From: Aromatoleum buckelii
GTDB lineage: Bacteria; Pseudomonadota; Gammaproteobacteria; Burkholderiales; Rhodocyclaceae
Reading direction: 5' to 3'
DNA length: 64,000 nt
NCBI RefSeq assembly: GCF_012910785.2
Contig: NZ_WTVH02000010.1
Span: 558,001-622,000 of the forward strand
A program made the position numbers and the translations under genes. Shown here piece by piece: positions 1-7,771 of the stretch. The notes under the pieces were generated by a model. It saw only the letters and a list, made by a program, of their open reading frames with translations. It was not told the DNA's origin and made no database searches. Each line of letters opens with the position of its first letter. The first letter of the stretch is position 1.

Positions 1-2675
1 TGCACCTCTCCGCGCGGCCCGAAACACGGCTGCTGCATCCGGAGCTGCGCGCCGCCCGCGGGGTGCCGCGCCAACGTGTCAGCTGGGACGTCGCGCTCGC
101 GGCCGCCGCCGACCGTTTTGCCGCCGCGATCAACGAGCATGGCCCGGAGTCGGCCGCGTTCTACATTTCCGGGCAGCTCCTGACCGAGGATTACTACGTC
201 TTCAACAAGCTCGTGAAAGGGCTGATCGGCACGAACAACATCGACTCGAACTCGCGGTTGTGCATGTCGAGCGCCGTCGCGGCGTACAAGCAGACGCTGG
301 GCGCCGATGCGCCGCCCTGTTCGTACGAGGACTTCGCGCACACCGACTGCCTTCTGATCGCCGGCGCGAACCCGTCGTACGCGCATCCGGTCGCGTTCCG
401 CCGCATCGAGGACGCGAAGGCCGCGCACCCCGGCATGAAGATCATCGTCGTCGATCCGCGCCGCACCGACACCGCCGCGGCCGCCGACCTGCACCTGCCC
501 GTGCTGCCCGGCACCGACATCTGGCTCTACAACGCGATGCTCCACGTGCTGCTGTGGGAAGGACATGTCGACCAGGCGTTCGTGCGCGAGCACACGACCG
601 GGTTCGACGCGCTGCGCGACCACGTCCGCGACGTCACGCCGGCGATCGCCGCCGAAGTCTGCGGGCTCGGCCGGCGCGGCGCCGACGACATCGTCACTGC
701 CGCGCGCTGGTGGGGCGAGGCGAACGCTGCGATGTCGCTATGGTGTCAGGGGCTGAACCAGTCGACGCACGGCACGCACAACGGCACTGCGCTGATCGCG
801 CTGTCGCTCGCGACCGGTAAGATCGGTCGTTCCGGCTGCGGCCCGTTCTCGCTGACCGGCCAGCCGAACGCGATGGGCGGGCGCGAAGTTGGCGGCATCG
901 CGAACCTGATGTCCGGCCACCGCGACCTCGCGAACCCCGAGCATCGCGCCGAAGTCGCGCGGCTGTGGGGCGTCGACAGCGTGCCTTCGACGCCGGGGCT
1001 GACGGCGATCGAACTCTTCGACGCGGCGCACGACGGCAAGATCAAGGCGCTGTGGATCGCCTGCACGAACCCCGCGCAGTCGCTGCCCGAGCAGGAGCGG
1101 GTGCGCGAAGCGCTCTCGCGCTGCGACTTCGTCGTGCTGCAGGAGGCCTACTGCAACACCGAGACCGCGCCGTTCGCGGATCTGCTGCTGCCTGCCGCGA
1201 CGTGGGGCGAGAAGGAAGGCACGGTGACGAACTCGGAGCGGCGCATCACGCACGTTCATCGCGCCTTGACGCCGCCGGGCGAAGCGAGGGCCGACGGGCG
1301 CATCGTCTGCGATTTCGCGCGCGAACTCGGGCCGCGGCTCGGCAAGGACGCGGCGCGACTCTTCCCGTACGCGTCGCCGGCGGAAATCTTCGCCGAGCAC
1401 GCCGCCTCGACGCGCGGCCGCGATCTCGACATCGGCGGGCTGTCGTACGCGCTGCTGGATGCGGCCGGCCCGCAGCAGTGGCCCTTCCCGGAAGGCGCCG
1501 ACGTCGCCGACGCGGCGAGCCGCTCACGCCTTTACGCCGACGGCCGCTTCGCGACGACAGACGGCCGGGCGCATTTCGTCGTGCCGACCGAGCGGCTCAC
1601 CGCCGAGCGCGCCGACGCGCGCTATCCGCTGCACCTGACGACCGGCCGCCTGCGCGACCAGTGGCACGGCATGAGCCGCAGCGGCAAGGTCGCGCGGCTG
1701 TACAACCACGTCGACGAGGCCCGCATCGAGATGCACGCCGACGACCTCGCGCTGCGCGGGCTCAAGAGCGGCGATCTGGTGCACGTCAGGAGCCGCCGCG
1801 GCGACGTCGTGCTGCGCGCCGAAGCCTCCGCCGAAATCCGCTCCGGCCAGGCGTTCATCGCGATGCACTGGGGCGGCAATAGCCTGAACTCGGCCGGTGC
1901 GAACGCGCTGACGCTGCGCGACGTCGACCCCTACTCGAAGCAGCCCGAGCTCAAGCATGCGGCGGTGCAGGTCGAGAAGGCGGTGCTGCCCTTCCAGGCG
2001 CTGATCATGCGCGGCGAGCCCGGTGCGGCCGGCGACGAGGAGGGGAACGGGAACGAGGACGCCGCGCCGATCGATATCCCTGGCAAGGTCCCCGCGGGCG
2101 GCGTCACGGCCAACGCTGCCGGCCTCGCGCTGGAACGCGCGGCGGCGCTCGCGCCGTGGCTCGAACGCTTCAGTTACGCGTCGCTGGCGCTCGCCGGCCG
2201 CGACCATCCTGCGGTCGTGCTGCGCATCGCGCACCACCAGCCGATCCCGCCCGAGTGGCTCGCCGAGCTCGATGCGTTGCTCGGGCTCGACGACGAGCAT
2301 TGCCTCGCGTATAGCGACACGCGGCGCGGCGTGACGAAGCGCGCGCGCATCGACAACGGACTCCTCGTCGGTCTGCGCCTCACCGGCGAGACCGCGGCGG
2401 CCGGCTGGCTGCGCGACGTGCTCGTCGAGCGCCGGCCGACCACGGACCTGCGCCGCTGGATTCTCGCGCCGTTGGCGAACCCGCCGGAGGCGGCGAAGAG
2501 CCGCGGCCGTATCGTCTGCACGTGCCTGAACGTGGCGGAAAGCGACATTGCCGCAGCGATCGCGGGCGGCGACGGCTTCGGCGTGCTGCAGGCGAAACTC
2601 AAATGCGGCACGAGCTGCGGCTCGTGCATACCGGAGATCAAGCGCCTTGTCGCCGCCGGACGCAGCGTGGCGTAA
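1..2675 (+). CDS. nasA: Assimilatory nitrate reductase, large catalytic subunit (5' partial)
   Basis: Cytoplasmic molybdopterin enzyme reducing nitrate to nitrite for nitrogen assimilation. The frame is open from base 3, so the gene starts outside the window and the N-terminal [4Fe-4S] region is missing; the GTG at 63 is internal. The visible 870+ residues follow the NasA/NarB pattern: the SNSRLCM segment, the GANPSYAHPV segment and the GQPNAMGGREVGG loop of the Mo-bisMGD fold, then a molydopterin dinucleotide-binding domain. The C-terminus has a BFD-like [2Fe-2S] domain with CTC and CGTSCGSC cysteines, as in Klebsiella-type NasA, which takes electrons from a partner reductase. It ends at TAA 2673-2675, convergent with the next gene. 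Confidence 0.93.
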   Translation, partial: HLSARPETRLLHPELRAARGVPRQRVSWDVALAAAADRFAAAINEHGPESAAFYISGQLLTEDYYVFNKLVKGLIGTNNIDSNSRLCMSSAVAAYKQTLGADAPPCSYEDFAHTDCLLIAGANPSYAHPVAFRRIEDAKAAHPGMKIIVVDPRRTDTAAAADLHLPVLPGTDIWLYNAMLHVLLWEGHVDQAFVREHTTGFDALRDHVRDVTPAIAAEVCGLGRRGADDIVTAARWWGEANAAMSLWCQGLNQSTHGTHNGTALIALSLATGKIGRSGCGPFSLTGQPNAMGGREVGGIANLMSGHRDLANPEHRAEVARLWGVDSVPSTPGLTAIELFDAAHDGKIKALWIACTNPAQSLPEQERVREALSRCDFVVLQEAYCNTETAPFADLLLPAATWGEKEGTVTNSERRITHVHRALTPPGEARADGRIVCDFARELGPRLGKDAARLFPYASPAEIFAEHAASTRGRDLDIGGLSYALLDAAGPQQWPFPEGADVADAASRSRLYADGRFATTDGRAHFVVPTERLTAERADARYPLHLTTGRLRDQWHGMSRSGKVARLYNHVDEARIEMHADDLALRGLKSGDLVHVRSRRGDVVLRAEASAEIRSGQAFIAMHWGGNSLNSAGANALTLRDVDPYSKQPELKHAAVQVEKAVLPFQALIMRGEPGAAGDEEGNGNEDAAPIDIPGKVPAGGVTANAAGLALERAAALAPWLERFSYASLALAGRDHPAVVLRIAHHQPIPPEWLAELDALLGLDDEHCLAYSDTRRGVTKRARIDNGLLVGLRLTGETAAAGWLRDVLVERRPTTDLRRWILAPLANPPEAAKSRGRIVCTCLNVAESDIAAAIAGGDGFGVLQAKLKCGTSCGSCIPEIKRLVAAGRSVA

Positions 2676-2845
2676 ACGGGCATGGGTCGTGCCGGCCGAA
2701 GGCGCCGGGTTTTTTCCCCCCCGTGCCGAGCGACATGCTCGGTCGAGACCCGGCACGAACAGGATGCGGTGATCGGAGTTCATGCATCCCTTTTCAGGAT
2801 GCAGGCCAGCGCCCGCATCGCTGTTGCCTTCGCCGGCAGGGCTGG
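2676..2845. other. Convergent intergenic spacer with inverted repeats
   Basis: The spacer between the convergent nasA and SGNH hydrolase genes holds nested inverted repeats. A 9-bp arm at 2687-2695 pairs with 2750-2758, CCGAGC/GCTCGG form a hairpin at 2726-2742, and TGCATCC/GGATGCA form another at 2783-2803 with a 7-nt loop. They could end transcription from both sides, but only a short T tract (2710-2715) accompanies them. No coding potential was recognised. Confidence 0.4.
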
Positions 2846-3859
2846 TTACGCGCGGGCGGAGCGCGGCGCGCGACGGCGCAGCGAGTACGCGGCCAGGCCC
2901 GTGAGCAGCAGCGCGAACGTTCCCGGTTCCGGGATCTGGAGGGCGGCGAACAGCGCATCTGCCAACGCGCGGTGTCCGGCAGTCGTCGGGTGGGTGTAGT
3001 CCCAGAAGAGATGACGGTCGGCTTCGGCCTCGCTGCACAGCAGCTCGTATTGCGGCTGGCCGTCCGGCGCGATGCCGATCTCGCGCTGACACCAGTGCTG
3101 CGCGTCCGCAAGGCCATAGGCGGCAGGATTCATGACTACATCGTTGAGCAGCGCGAACGTGTCGAAAGCCCGGATGTCGAGGTGGTCGAGGCTGTCGAGC
3201 AACGCGGCGAGGGCAGTGTTGAACCCGAGGCTCGCAGCGGTTGCCTCCTCGTTTCGCGCAATCGCGCCGTTCCCGGTGGTCGCCGGCACGAGCCCCAGAT
3301 CTGGGATGTTGGGAATGAGGAAATGGTTCACCCCTTCGAGCGCGAGCGCCTCGACGGCCATGCCAATCCGGCCGATCGCGGCCTCGATCGTCGCGGCGGG
3401 TGGCGCACCGGTGAAAATATCCTGAACATCATTCGATCCGACGAACAGGACGTAGAGCGCGTCGGGGTCCGCGCCGCCCGGAGCGGCGACGTATTGCTCA
3501 ACTTGCTCGATGAAACTGAGCGAGAACGGCAGGATCACTGAACCGGTCCCGGCGCCGCCATAAGCGTAGTTCGTCCCGCCGAGCAGCGACGGCTGCAGGT
3601 CGAAACCAAGTCGGCTCGCGAAGAGTTCCGAATATACCGGACCATTCGAGAAGCGCCCGGAAGCGGGGTAGCCGATCGGGTCGGGGACGATAGGAAAACT
3701 CGAATCGTCCGCATGGATCGCGCTGCTGAGAAGGAAGTCGTTGCCGGTGTCCGACAGGCTGTCGCCGAAGAAATAGACATTGCTGAAAGGTGCCGCGAGC
3801 GCCGTGACGGGAAGCAGCGTGAGCAAAACCATGGACCTGACAGTGCTGAACATACGCAT
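2846..3859 (-). CDS. SGNH/GDSL-family hydrolase with PEP-CTERM sorting signal
   Basis: Predicted exported esterase/lipase-like protein of 337 aa. The N-terminus is a signal peptide (basic MRMFSTVRS, hydrophobic core, ALAA cleavage region). The mature part begins with the SGNH block I FFGDSLSDTGND (nucleophile Ser) and ends its catalytic domain with the block V DYTHPTTAGH (Asp and His). The C-terminus is a full PEP-CTERM signal: PEPGT, a hydrophobic helix, then an Arg-rich tail, so it should be processed by an exosortase encoded elsewhere. The start at 3859 has GAGG five bases upstream; the frame is open further upstream, but that part is GC-rich shadow. A sigma-54-type promoter lies about 45 bp upstream. 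The substrate is unknown. Confidence 0.9.
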   Translation of the reverse strand: MRMFSTVRSMVLLTLLPVTALAAPFSNVYFFGDSLSDTGNDFLLSSAIHADDSSFPIVPDPIGYPASGRFSNGPVYSELFASRLGFDLQPSLLGGTNYAYGGAGTGSVILPFSLSFIEQVEQYVAAPGGADPDALYVLFVGSNDVQDIFTGAPPAATIEAAIGRIGMAVEALALEGVNHFLIPNIPDLGLVPATTGNGAIARNEEATAASLGFNTALAALLDSLDHLDIRAFDTFALLNDVVMNPAAYGLADAQHWCQREIGIAPDGQPQYELLCSEAEADRHLFWDYTHPTTAGHRALADALFAALQIPEPGTFALLLTGLAAYSLRRRAPRSARA

Positions 3860-3901
3860 GAAGCCCTCGCCGCGTGGTCGATGAAGAGTGGTTCGAGAGG
3901 C

Positions 3902-3917
3902 AGCAAGGGGCATTCCT
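3902..3917 (-). promoter_or_regulatory. Sigma-54-type -24/-12 promoter for the PEP-CTERM hydrolase
   Basis: Read on the minus strand the site is AGGAATGCCCCTTGCT: GG and GC are exactly 10 bp apart and the -12 element TTGCT is perfect, while the -24 element is weaker. Predicted transcription starts near 3892, giving a 5' UTR of about 33 nt. A shared upstream element lies 66 bp further upstream (3982-3999). Confidence 0.55.
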
Positions 3918-3981
3918 GCGGCATGCAAACCGCTGTTTAAACGGGAACAACTTGAGGCCCTTCGATCGCGTGCAAGCAGGC

Positions 3982-3999
3982 TGTAAAATTTTTCGACAC
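3982..3999 (-). promoter_or_regulatory. Shared 18-bp upstream element (putative activator site), copy 1
   Basis: On the minus strand the sequence is GTGTCGAAAAATTTTACA, an imperfect inverted repeat (TGT...ACA around an AT core). Near-identical copies in the same orientation relative to transcription occur at 29919-29936 and 56747-56764, each about 66-76 bp upstream of a sigma-54-type promoter. This fits a binding site for an NtrC-type activator; a PrsR-like protein is an inference from what is known of PEP-CTERM systems. Confidence 0.55.
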
Positions 4000-4100
4000 T
4001 TTCCTCCGGACAGGGATCGATATGCGGATTCGATAAAACACGATGCTCGAAGGCGATTGGCCGCTCGACCCCCTGCGGGCTACCGTCAGGAGATGATTGC

Positions 4101-4122
4101 GTGACGTTGACGTCAACGTCAC
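4101..4122. promoter_or_regulatory. Perfect 22-bp palindrome upstream of the acyl-CoA synthetase gene
   Basis: GTGACGTTGAC followed directly by its exact reverse complement GTCAACGTCAC. Perfect dyads of this size are typical operators of dimeric regulators such as TetR- or MerR-type repressors of acyl-CoA metabolism; the regulator is not identifiable here. The site lies 180 bp upstream of the start at 4302. The rest of 3860-4301 shows no gene apart from this palindrome and the sigma-54 elements. Confidence 0.5.
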
Positions 4123-4301
4123 AATACCGCCCGGCGATCTTCACGAATCGCCGGATCCGAATCATTCCGCCAGCAGCGGACTGTTCCCCCGCTTCTGCGC
4201 CATTTGGCGGTGCAGGACGTGGCAGCCAGGGACGGTGAGCCGGCGTATAACACGCGTCGCGGACGGGCGTCCGGGGCGTGGCACATGGGAAAGGAGAGCA
4301 C

Positions 4302-5993
4302 ATGACTGCAGTTGCCGAGTTTCTGAAAGCCCGCGACTTCCTGCTGGCCAACCGGACCGACTACGCTACCGCGTACGCCGGCTTCCAGTGGCCGCAACTG
4401 ACCGAGTTCAACTGGGCGCTGGACTACTTCGACACGATGGCGCAGGGCAACGACAAGCCCGCGCTGTGGATCGTCGAGGAAGACGGCCGCGAGGCGAAGC
4501 TGTCGTTCGCCGAGATGTCGGCGCGCTCGAACCGCGTCGCGAACTGGCTGCGCGCGCAGGGCGTCGCGCGTGGCGACCGCATCCTGATCATGCTCGGCAA
4601 CGAAGTGCCGCTGTGGGAAACGATGCTGGCGGCGATCAAGCTCGGCGCGGTCGTGATCCCGGCGACCACCTTGCTGACGCCCGAAGATCTGCTCGATCGC
4701 CTCGACCGCGGCCAAGTCAGGCATGTCGTCATCGGCAAGGCCCACACCGACAAGTTCGCGGAACTTCCGGGCGACTACACCCGCATCAGCGTCGGCGGTG
4801 CGACTGGCGGTTGGCTCTCGTTCGAGGACGCATACGCAGCGTCGCCCGAATTCACCCCCGAAGGCGTGACCCGCGTCACCGATCCGCTGCTGCTGTATTT
4901 CACGTCCGGCACGACGTCGAAGCCGAAGCTCGTCGAGCACAGCCACCAGTCCTACCCGGTCGGCCATCTGTCGACGATGTACTGGATCGGCCTGCAGCCG
5001 GGCGACCGCCACATGAACATCAGCTCGCCGGGCTGGGCGAAGCACGCGTGGAGCTGTTTCTTCGCGCCGTGGAACGCCGGCGCATGCGTGTTCCTGTACA
5101 ACTACAACCGCTTCAACGCGCGCGCGCTGCTCGACGTGCTGGTGAAATACGAGATCACGACGATGTGCGCACCCCCGACAGTGTGGCGCATGCTGATCCA
5201 GCAGGACCTCGCGTCGGTGAAAACGAACCTGCGCGAGCTGATCGGCGCCGGCGAGCCGCTCAACCCGGAAGTCATCGACCAGGTGAAGAAGGCGTGGGGC
5301 ATCACGATCCGCGACGGCTTCGGCCAGACCGAAACGACGGCGCAGATCGGCAACACGCCGGGGCAGGTGCTCAAGCCCGGTTCGATGGGCCGGCCGTTGC
5401 CCGGCTACACGATCGCGCTGCTCGACGCCGACGACAAGCCGGCCGAAGAGGGCGAAGTGTCGCTGGTGCTTGCGAAGCGCCCCGTCGGGCTGATGCTCGG
5501 CTACGCCGGGGACGCCGAGAAGACCAGCGAAGTTATGCGCAACGGTCACTACCACACCGGGGACGTCGCGAGCATCGATGCCGACGGCTACATCACCTAC
5601 GTCGGTCGGGCCGATGACGTGTTCAAGGCGTCGGACTACCGCATCAGCCCGTTCGAGCTCGAATCGGTGCTGATCGAGCACCCGGCGGTTGCCGAAGCCG
5701 CGGTCGTGCCGAGCCCGGACCCGCTGCGCCTCGCAGTGCCGAAAGCCTACGTGATCCTCGCGCCCGGCTTCGAGGCCGGCAAGGAGCTTGCGAAGGACAT
5801 CTTCGCCTTCACGCGCGACAAGCTCGCACCGTACAAGCGCATTCGCCGCATCGAGTTCTCGGACCTGCCGAAGACCATCTCGGGCAAGATCCGGCGCGTC
5901 GAGCTGCGCAGGAGCGAACAGGGCAAGGACGCCTCGACCGTGCGCGGGCCGCTGGAGTTCTTCGAAGAGGACTTCCCGGAGCTGAAGGGCTGA
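4302..5993 (+). CDS. AMP-forming acyl-CoA synthetase (medium-chain/ACSM-like)
   Basis: A 563-aa ligase of the ANL superfamily that activates a carboxylic acid with ATP to an acyl-adenylate and then to an acyl-CoA. The P-loop-like YFTSGTTSKPK lies near residue 200, the A5 motif DGFGQTETT near 338, the hinge region YHTGDVASID/YITYVGRADD near 430, and the catalytic lysine in PKTISGKIRR near 525. The length is normal for the family. AAGGAG at 4291-4296 fixes the ATG at 4302 rather than the upstream ATG at 4284. It stands alone, so the substrate (short- or medium-chain or aromatic acid) cannot be decided. Confidence 0.88.
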   Translation: MTAVAEFLKARDFLLANRTDYATAYAGFQWPQLTEFNWALDYFDTMAQGNDKPALWIVEEDGREAKLSFAEMSARSNRVANWLRAQGVARGDRILIMLGNEVPLWETMLAAIKLGAVVIPATTLLTPEDLLDRLDRGQVRHVVIGKAHTDKFAELPGDYTRISVGGATGGWLSFEDAYAASPEFTPEGVTRVTDPLLLYFTSGTTSKPKLVEHSHQSYPVGHLSTMYWIGLQPGDRHMNISSPGWAKHAWSCFFAPWNAGACVFLYNYNRFNARALLDVLVKYEITTMCAPPTVWRMLIQQDLASVKTNLRELIGAGEPLNPEVIDQVKKAWGITIRDGFGQTETTAQIGNTPGQVLKPGSMGRPLPGYTIALLDADDKPAEEGEVSLVLAKRPVGLMLGYAGDAEKTSEVMRNGHYHTGDVASIDADGYITYVGRADDVFKASDYRISPFELESVLIEHPAVAEAAVVPSPDPLRLAVPKAYVILAPGFEAGKELAKDIFAFTRDKLAPYKRIRRIEFSDLPKTISGKIRRVELRRSEQGKDASTVRGPLEFFEEDFPELKG

Positions 5994-6004
5994 TCCCAAG
6001 AGAC

Positions 6005-6054
6005 CCGTTCTCCCTGAGCCTGTGGCAGGGCTTCGACAGGCTCTGCCCGAACGG
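6005..6054. repeat. REP-like palindromic repeat unit
   Basis: An imperfect palindrome: inner stem GAGCCTGT (6016-6023) pairs with ACAGGCTC (6036-6043), outer stem CCGTTC (6005-6010) pairs with GAACGG (6049-6054). The core CTTCGACAGGCTC...CCCGAACGG resembles an extragenic palindromic repeat that is widespread in proteobacteria. It sits just downstream of the acyl-CoA synthetase gene and could also act as a terminator or mRNA stabiliser. Only one copy was noticed in this window. Confidence 0.5.
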
Positions 6055-6106
6055 TGTCGCAACAGTTGCGCACCGCATCACCGGAGCGGCCCGGCCGCTG
6101 CAAAGC

Positions 6107-6115
6107 TGGTACAAT
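6107..6115 (+). promoter_or_regulatory. Extended -10 promoter of the SRP RNA gene
   Basis: TGGTACAAT, an extended -10 (TG-N-TACAAT), ends 7 nt before the predicted 5' end of the 4.5S RNA at 6123. No convincing -35 hexamer was found at the usual distance. Confidence 0.5.
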
Positions 6116-6122
6116 TGCGGTC

Positions 6123-6222
<100 letters not shown>

Positions 6223-6236
6223 CCCGGACAATCGCG

Positions 6237-6278
6237 CGAAGGGCGTCTTCCCACGAAGACGCCCTTCGGCATTTTCGG
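6237..6278 (+). terminator. Rho-independent terminator of the SRP RNA gene
   Basis: Perfect hairpin CGAAGGGCGTCTTC / GAAGACGCCCTTCG (6237-6250 and 6255-6268) with a CCAC loop, followed by a short T tract (6272-6275). Confidence 0.75.
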
Positions 6279-6352
6279 ACCGCCGGCTCCCGTTTCCTCT
6301 CGGTGCGCGCTGTGGCGGTGCGGGCGATGGCGCCGCGGGACGGAGGCTGCTC

Positions 6353-6361
6353 TGCTAGAAT
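6353..6361 (+). promoter_or_regulatory. Extended -10 immediately upstream of dnaX
   Basis: TGCTAGAAT, an extended -10, ends only 6 nt before the dnaX ATG at 6368. Transcription would then start at or next to the start codon, and no Shine-Dalgarno sequence is visible, so a leaderless mRNA is possible. Confidence 0.45.
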
Positions 6362-6367
6362 CCCGCC

Positions 6368-7771
6368 ATGAGCTATCAGGTTCTCGCCCGCAAGTGGCGC
6401 CCGAAGAATTTCGCGACGCTGATCGGCCAGGAACACGTCGTCCGTGCGCTCAGCCATGCGCTCGCTACCGGCCGGCTGCACCACGCGTGGCTGTTCACCG
6501 GTACGCGCGGCGTCGGCAAGACGACCATTTCGCGCATTCTCGCCAAAGCGCTGAACTGCGAGACCGGCGTTACGCCCGAACCCTGCGGCACCTGCGCGGC
6601 CTGCCGCGCGATCGACGCGGACCGTTTTCCCGACTACGTCGAGATGGACGCGGCCTCGAACCGCGGCGTCGAGGACATGGCGGCGCTGCTCGACAAGGCG
6701 GTCTATGCGCCAGTGCAGGGGCGTTACAAGGTCTACATGATCGACGAAGTCCACATGCTGACCGGGCATGCGTTCAACGCGATGCTGAAGACGCTCGAAG
6801 AACCTCCCGAACACGTCAAGTTCATCCTCGCGACGACGGATCCGCAGAAAATCCCGGTGACCGTGCTCTCCCGCTGCCTGCAGTTCAACCTCAAGCAGAT
6901 GCCGCCGGGGCACATCATCGACCATCTCGGCGGCATTCTCGAGGCCGAGGGCGTGCCCTTCGAGGCCCACGCGCTGCGCCACCTTGCCAAGGCGGCAAAC
7001 GGCTCGATGCGGGATGCACTGTCGCTGCTCGACCAAGCGATCGCGCACGGTTCGGGGCGCGTCGAGGAAGAGCAGGTCTCGCACATGCTCGGTACGGTCG
7101 GCGATGACCATCTGTACGCAGTGCTCGACGCGCTGGCCGCGGGCGACGTCGCCGGGATGCTCGCCGTGGCCGACCGCATGGAGGCGCGCAGTCTGTCGTT
7201 CGACGCGGCGTTGCAGGCGCTCGCCTCGCTGCTGCACCGCATCGCGCTCGCGCAGTTCGCCCCGGCAGCGATCGCCGACGAGACGGAACGCCAACGTCTC
7301 GCGCCGTATTCCGAAGCCTTCGACGCCGAGTTCCTGCAGCTCGCCTATCAGATCGCGATCCACGGGCGCGACGAACTGTCGCTGGCGCCGGACGACTATG
7401 CAGGCTTCACGATGAGCCTGTTGCGCCTGCACGCGTTTCGCCCCGAGCAGCCGTTGGCCCTCGGCAGTCCCGACGATGCGGCCGGCGGAGGGGGCCGGGC
7501 GGGCGCGTGTCATCCCCGTCCCCCATCCGGGTGCGAGCCTCGCAGCACGGGCGACGGCACCGGCGGCGCCACGCGACACGGCGCCGGCGGCAAGACCACC
7601 GGTGGCAAGGGTGCTCCCAGCGGAGCAGCCCCGACGCGAACGCGCGATGGCCGAAGTCGGGACAGGTTTGTCGACGCCTGGCCCTGCGGGGGCAGTCGCC
7701 GAAAGTCCGATCGAACCGTCGAACTCCGTTCCGCCGTGGGAGGATCTGCCGCCGGAAGCGTTTGCCGGTGA
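6368..7771 (+). CDS. dnaX: DNA polymerase III clamp-loader subunit, gamma-like product of dnaX
   Basis: ATPase subunit of the clamp loader that opens and loads the beta clamp. Walker A GTRGVGKT is at residues 45-52, zinc ligands at C64, C73, C76 and C79, Walker B plus DExH (MIDEVHML) near 127 and the SRC sensor 1 near 165. Domains I-III run to about residue 355. Beyond about 370 this frame turns into low-complexity sequence unlike DnaX and stops at 7769-7771, giving 467 aa. The natural tau continuation lies in the +1 frame (next entry). Either the gene makes gamma and tau by frameshift or slippage, or one extra G is present in the G run at 7490-7494. The start codon is fixed by the family N-terminus MSYQVLARKWRPK. 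Confidence 0.88.
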   Translation: MSYQVLARKWRPKNFATLIGQEHVVRALSHALATGRLHHAWLFTGTRGVGKTTISRILAKALNCETGVTPEPCGTCAACRAIDADRFPDYVEMDAASNRGVEDMAALLDKAVYAPVQGRYKVYMIDEVHMLTGHAFNAMLKTLEEPPEHVKFILATTDPQKIPVTVLSRCLQFNLKQMPPGHIIDHLGGILEAEGVPFEAHALRHLAKAANGSMRDALSLLDQAIAHGSGRVEEEQVSHMLGTVGDDHLYAVLDALAAGDVAGMLAVADRMEARSLSFDAALQALASLLHRIALAQFAPAAIADETERQRLAPYSEAFDAEFLQLAYQIAIHGRDELSLAPDDYAGFTMSLLRLHAFRPEQPLALGSPDDAAGGGGRAGACHPRPPSGCEPRSTGDGTGGATRHGAGGKTTGGKGAPSGAAPTRTRDGRSRDRFVDAWPCGGSRRKSDRTVELRSAVGGSAAGSVCR

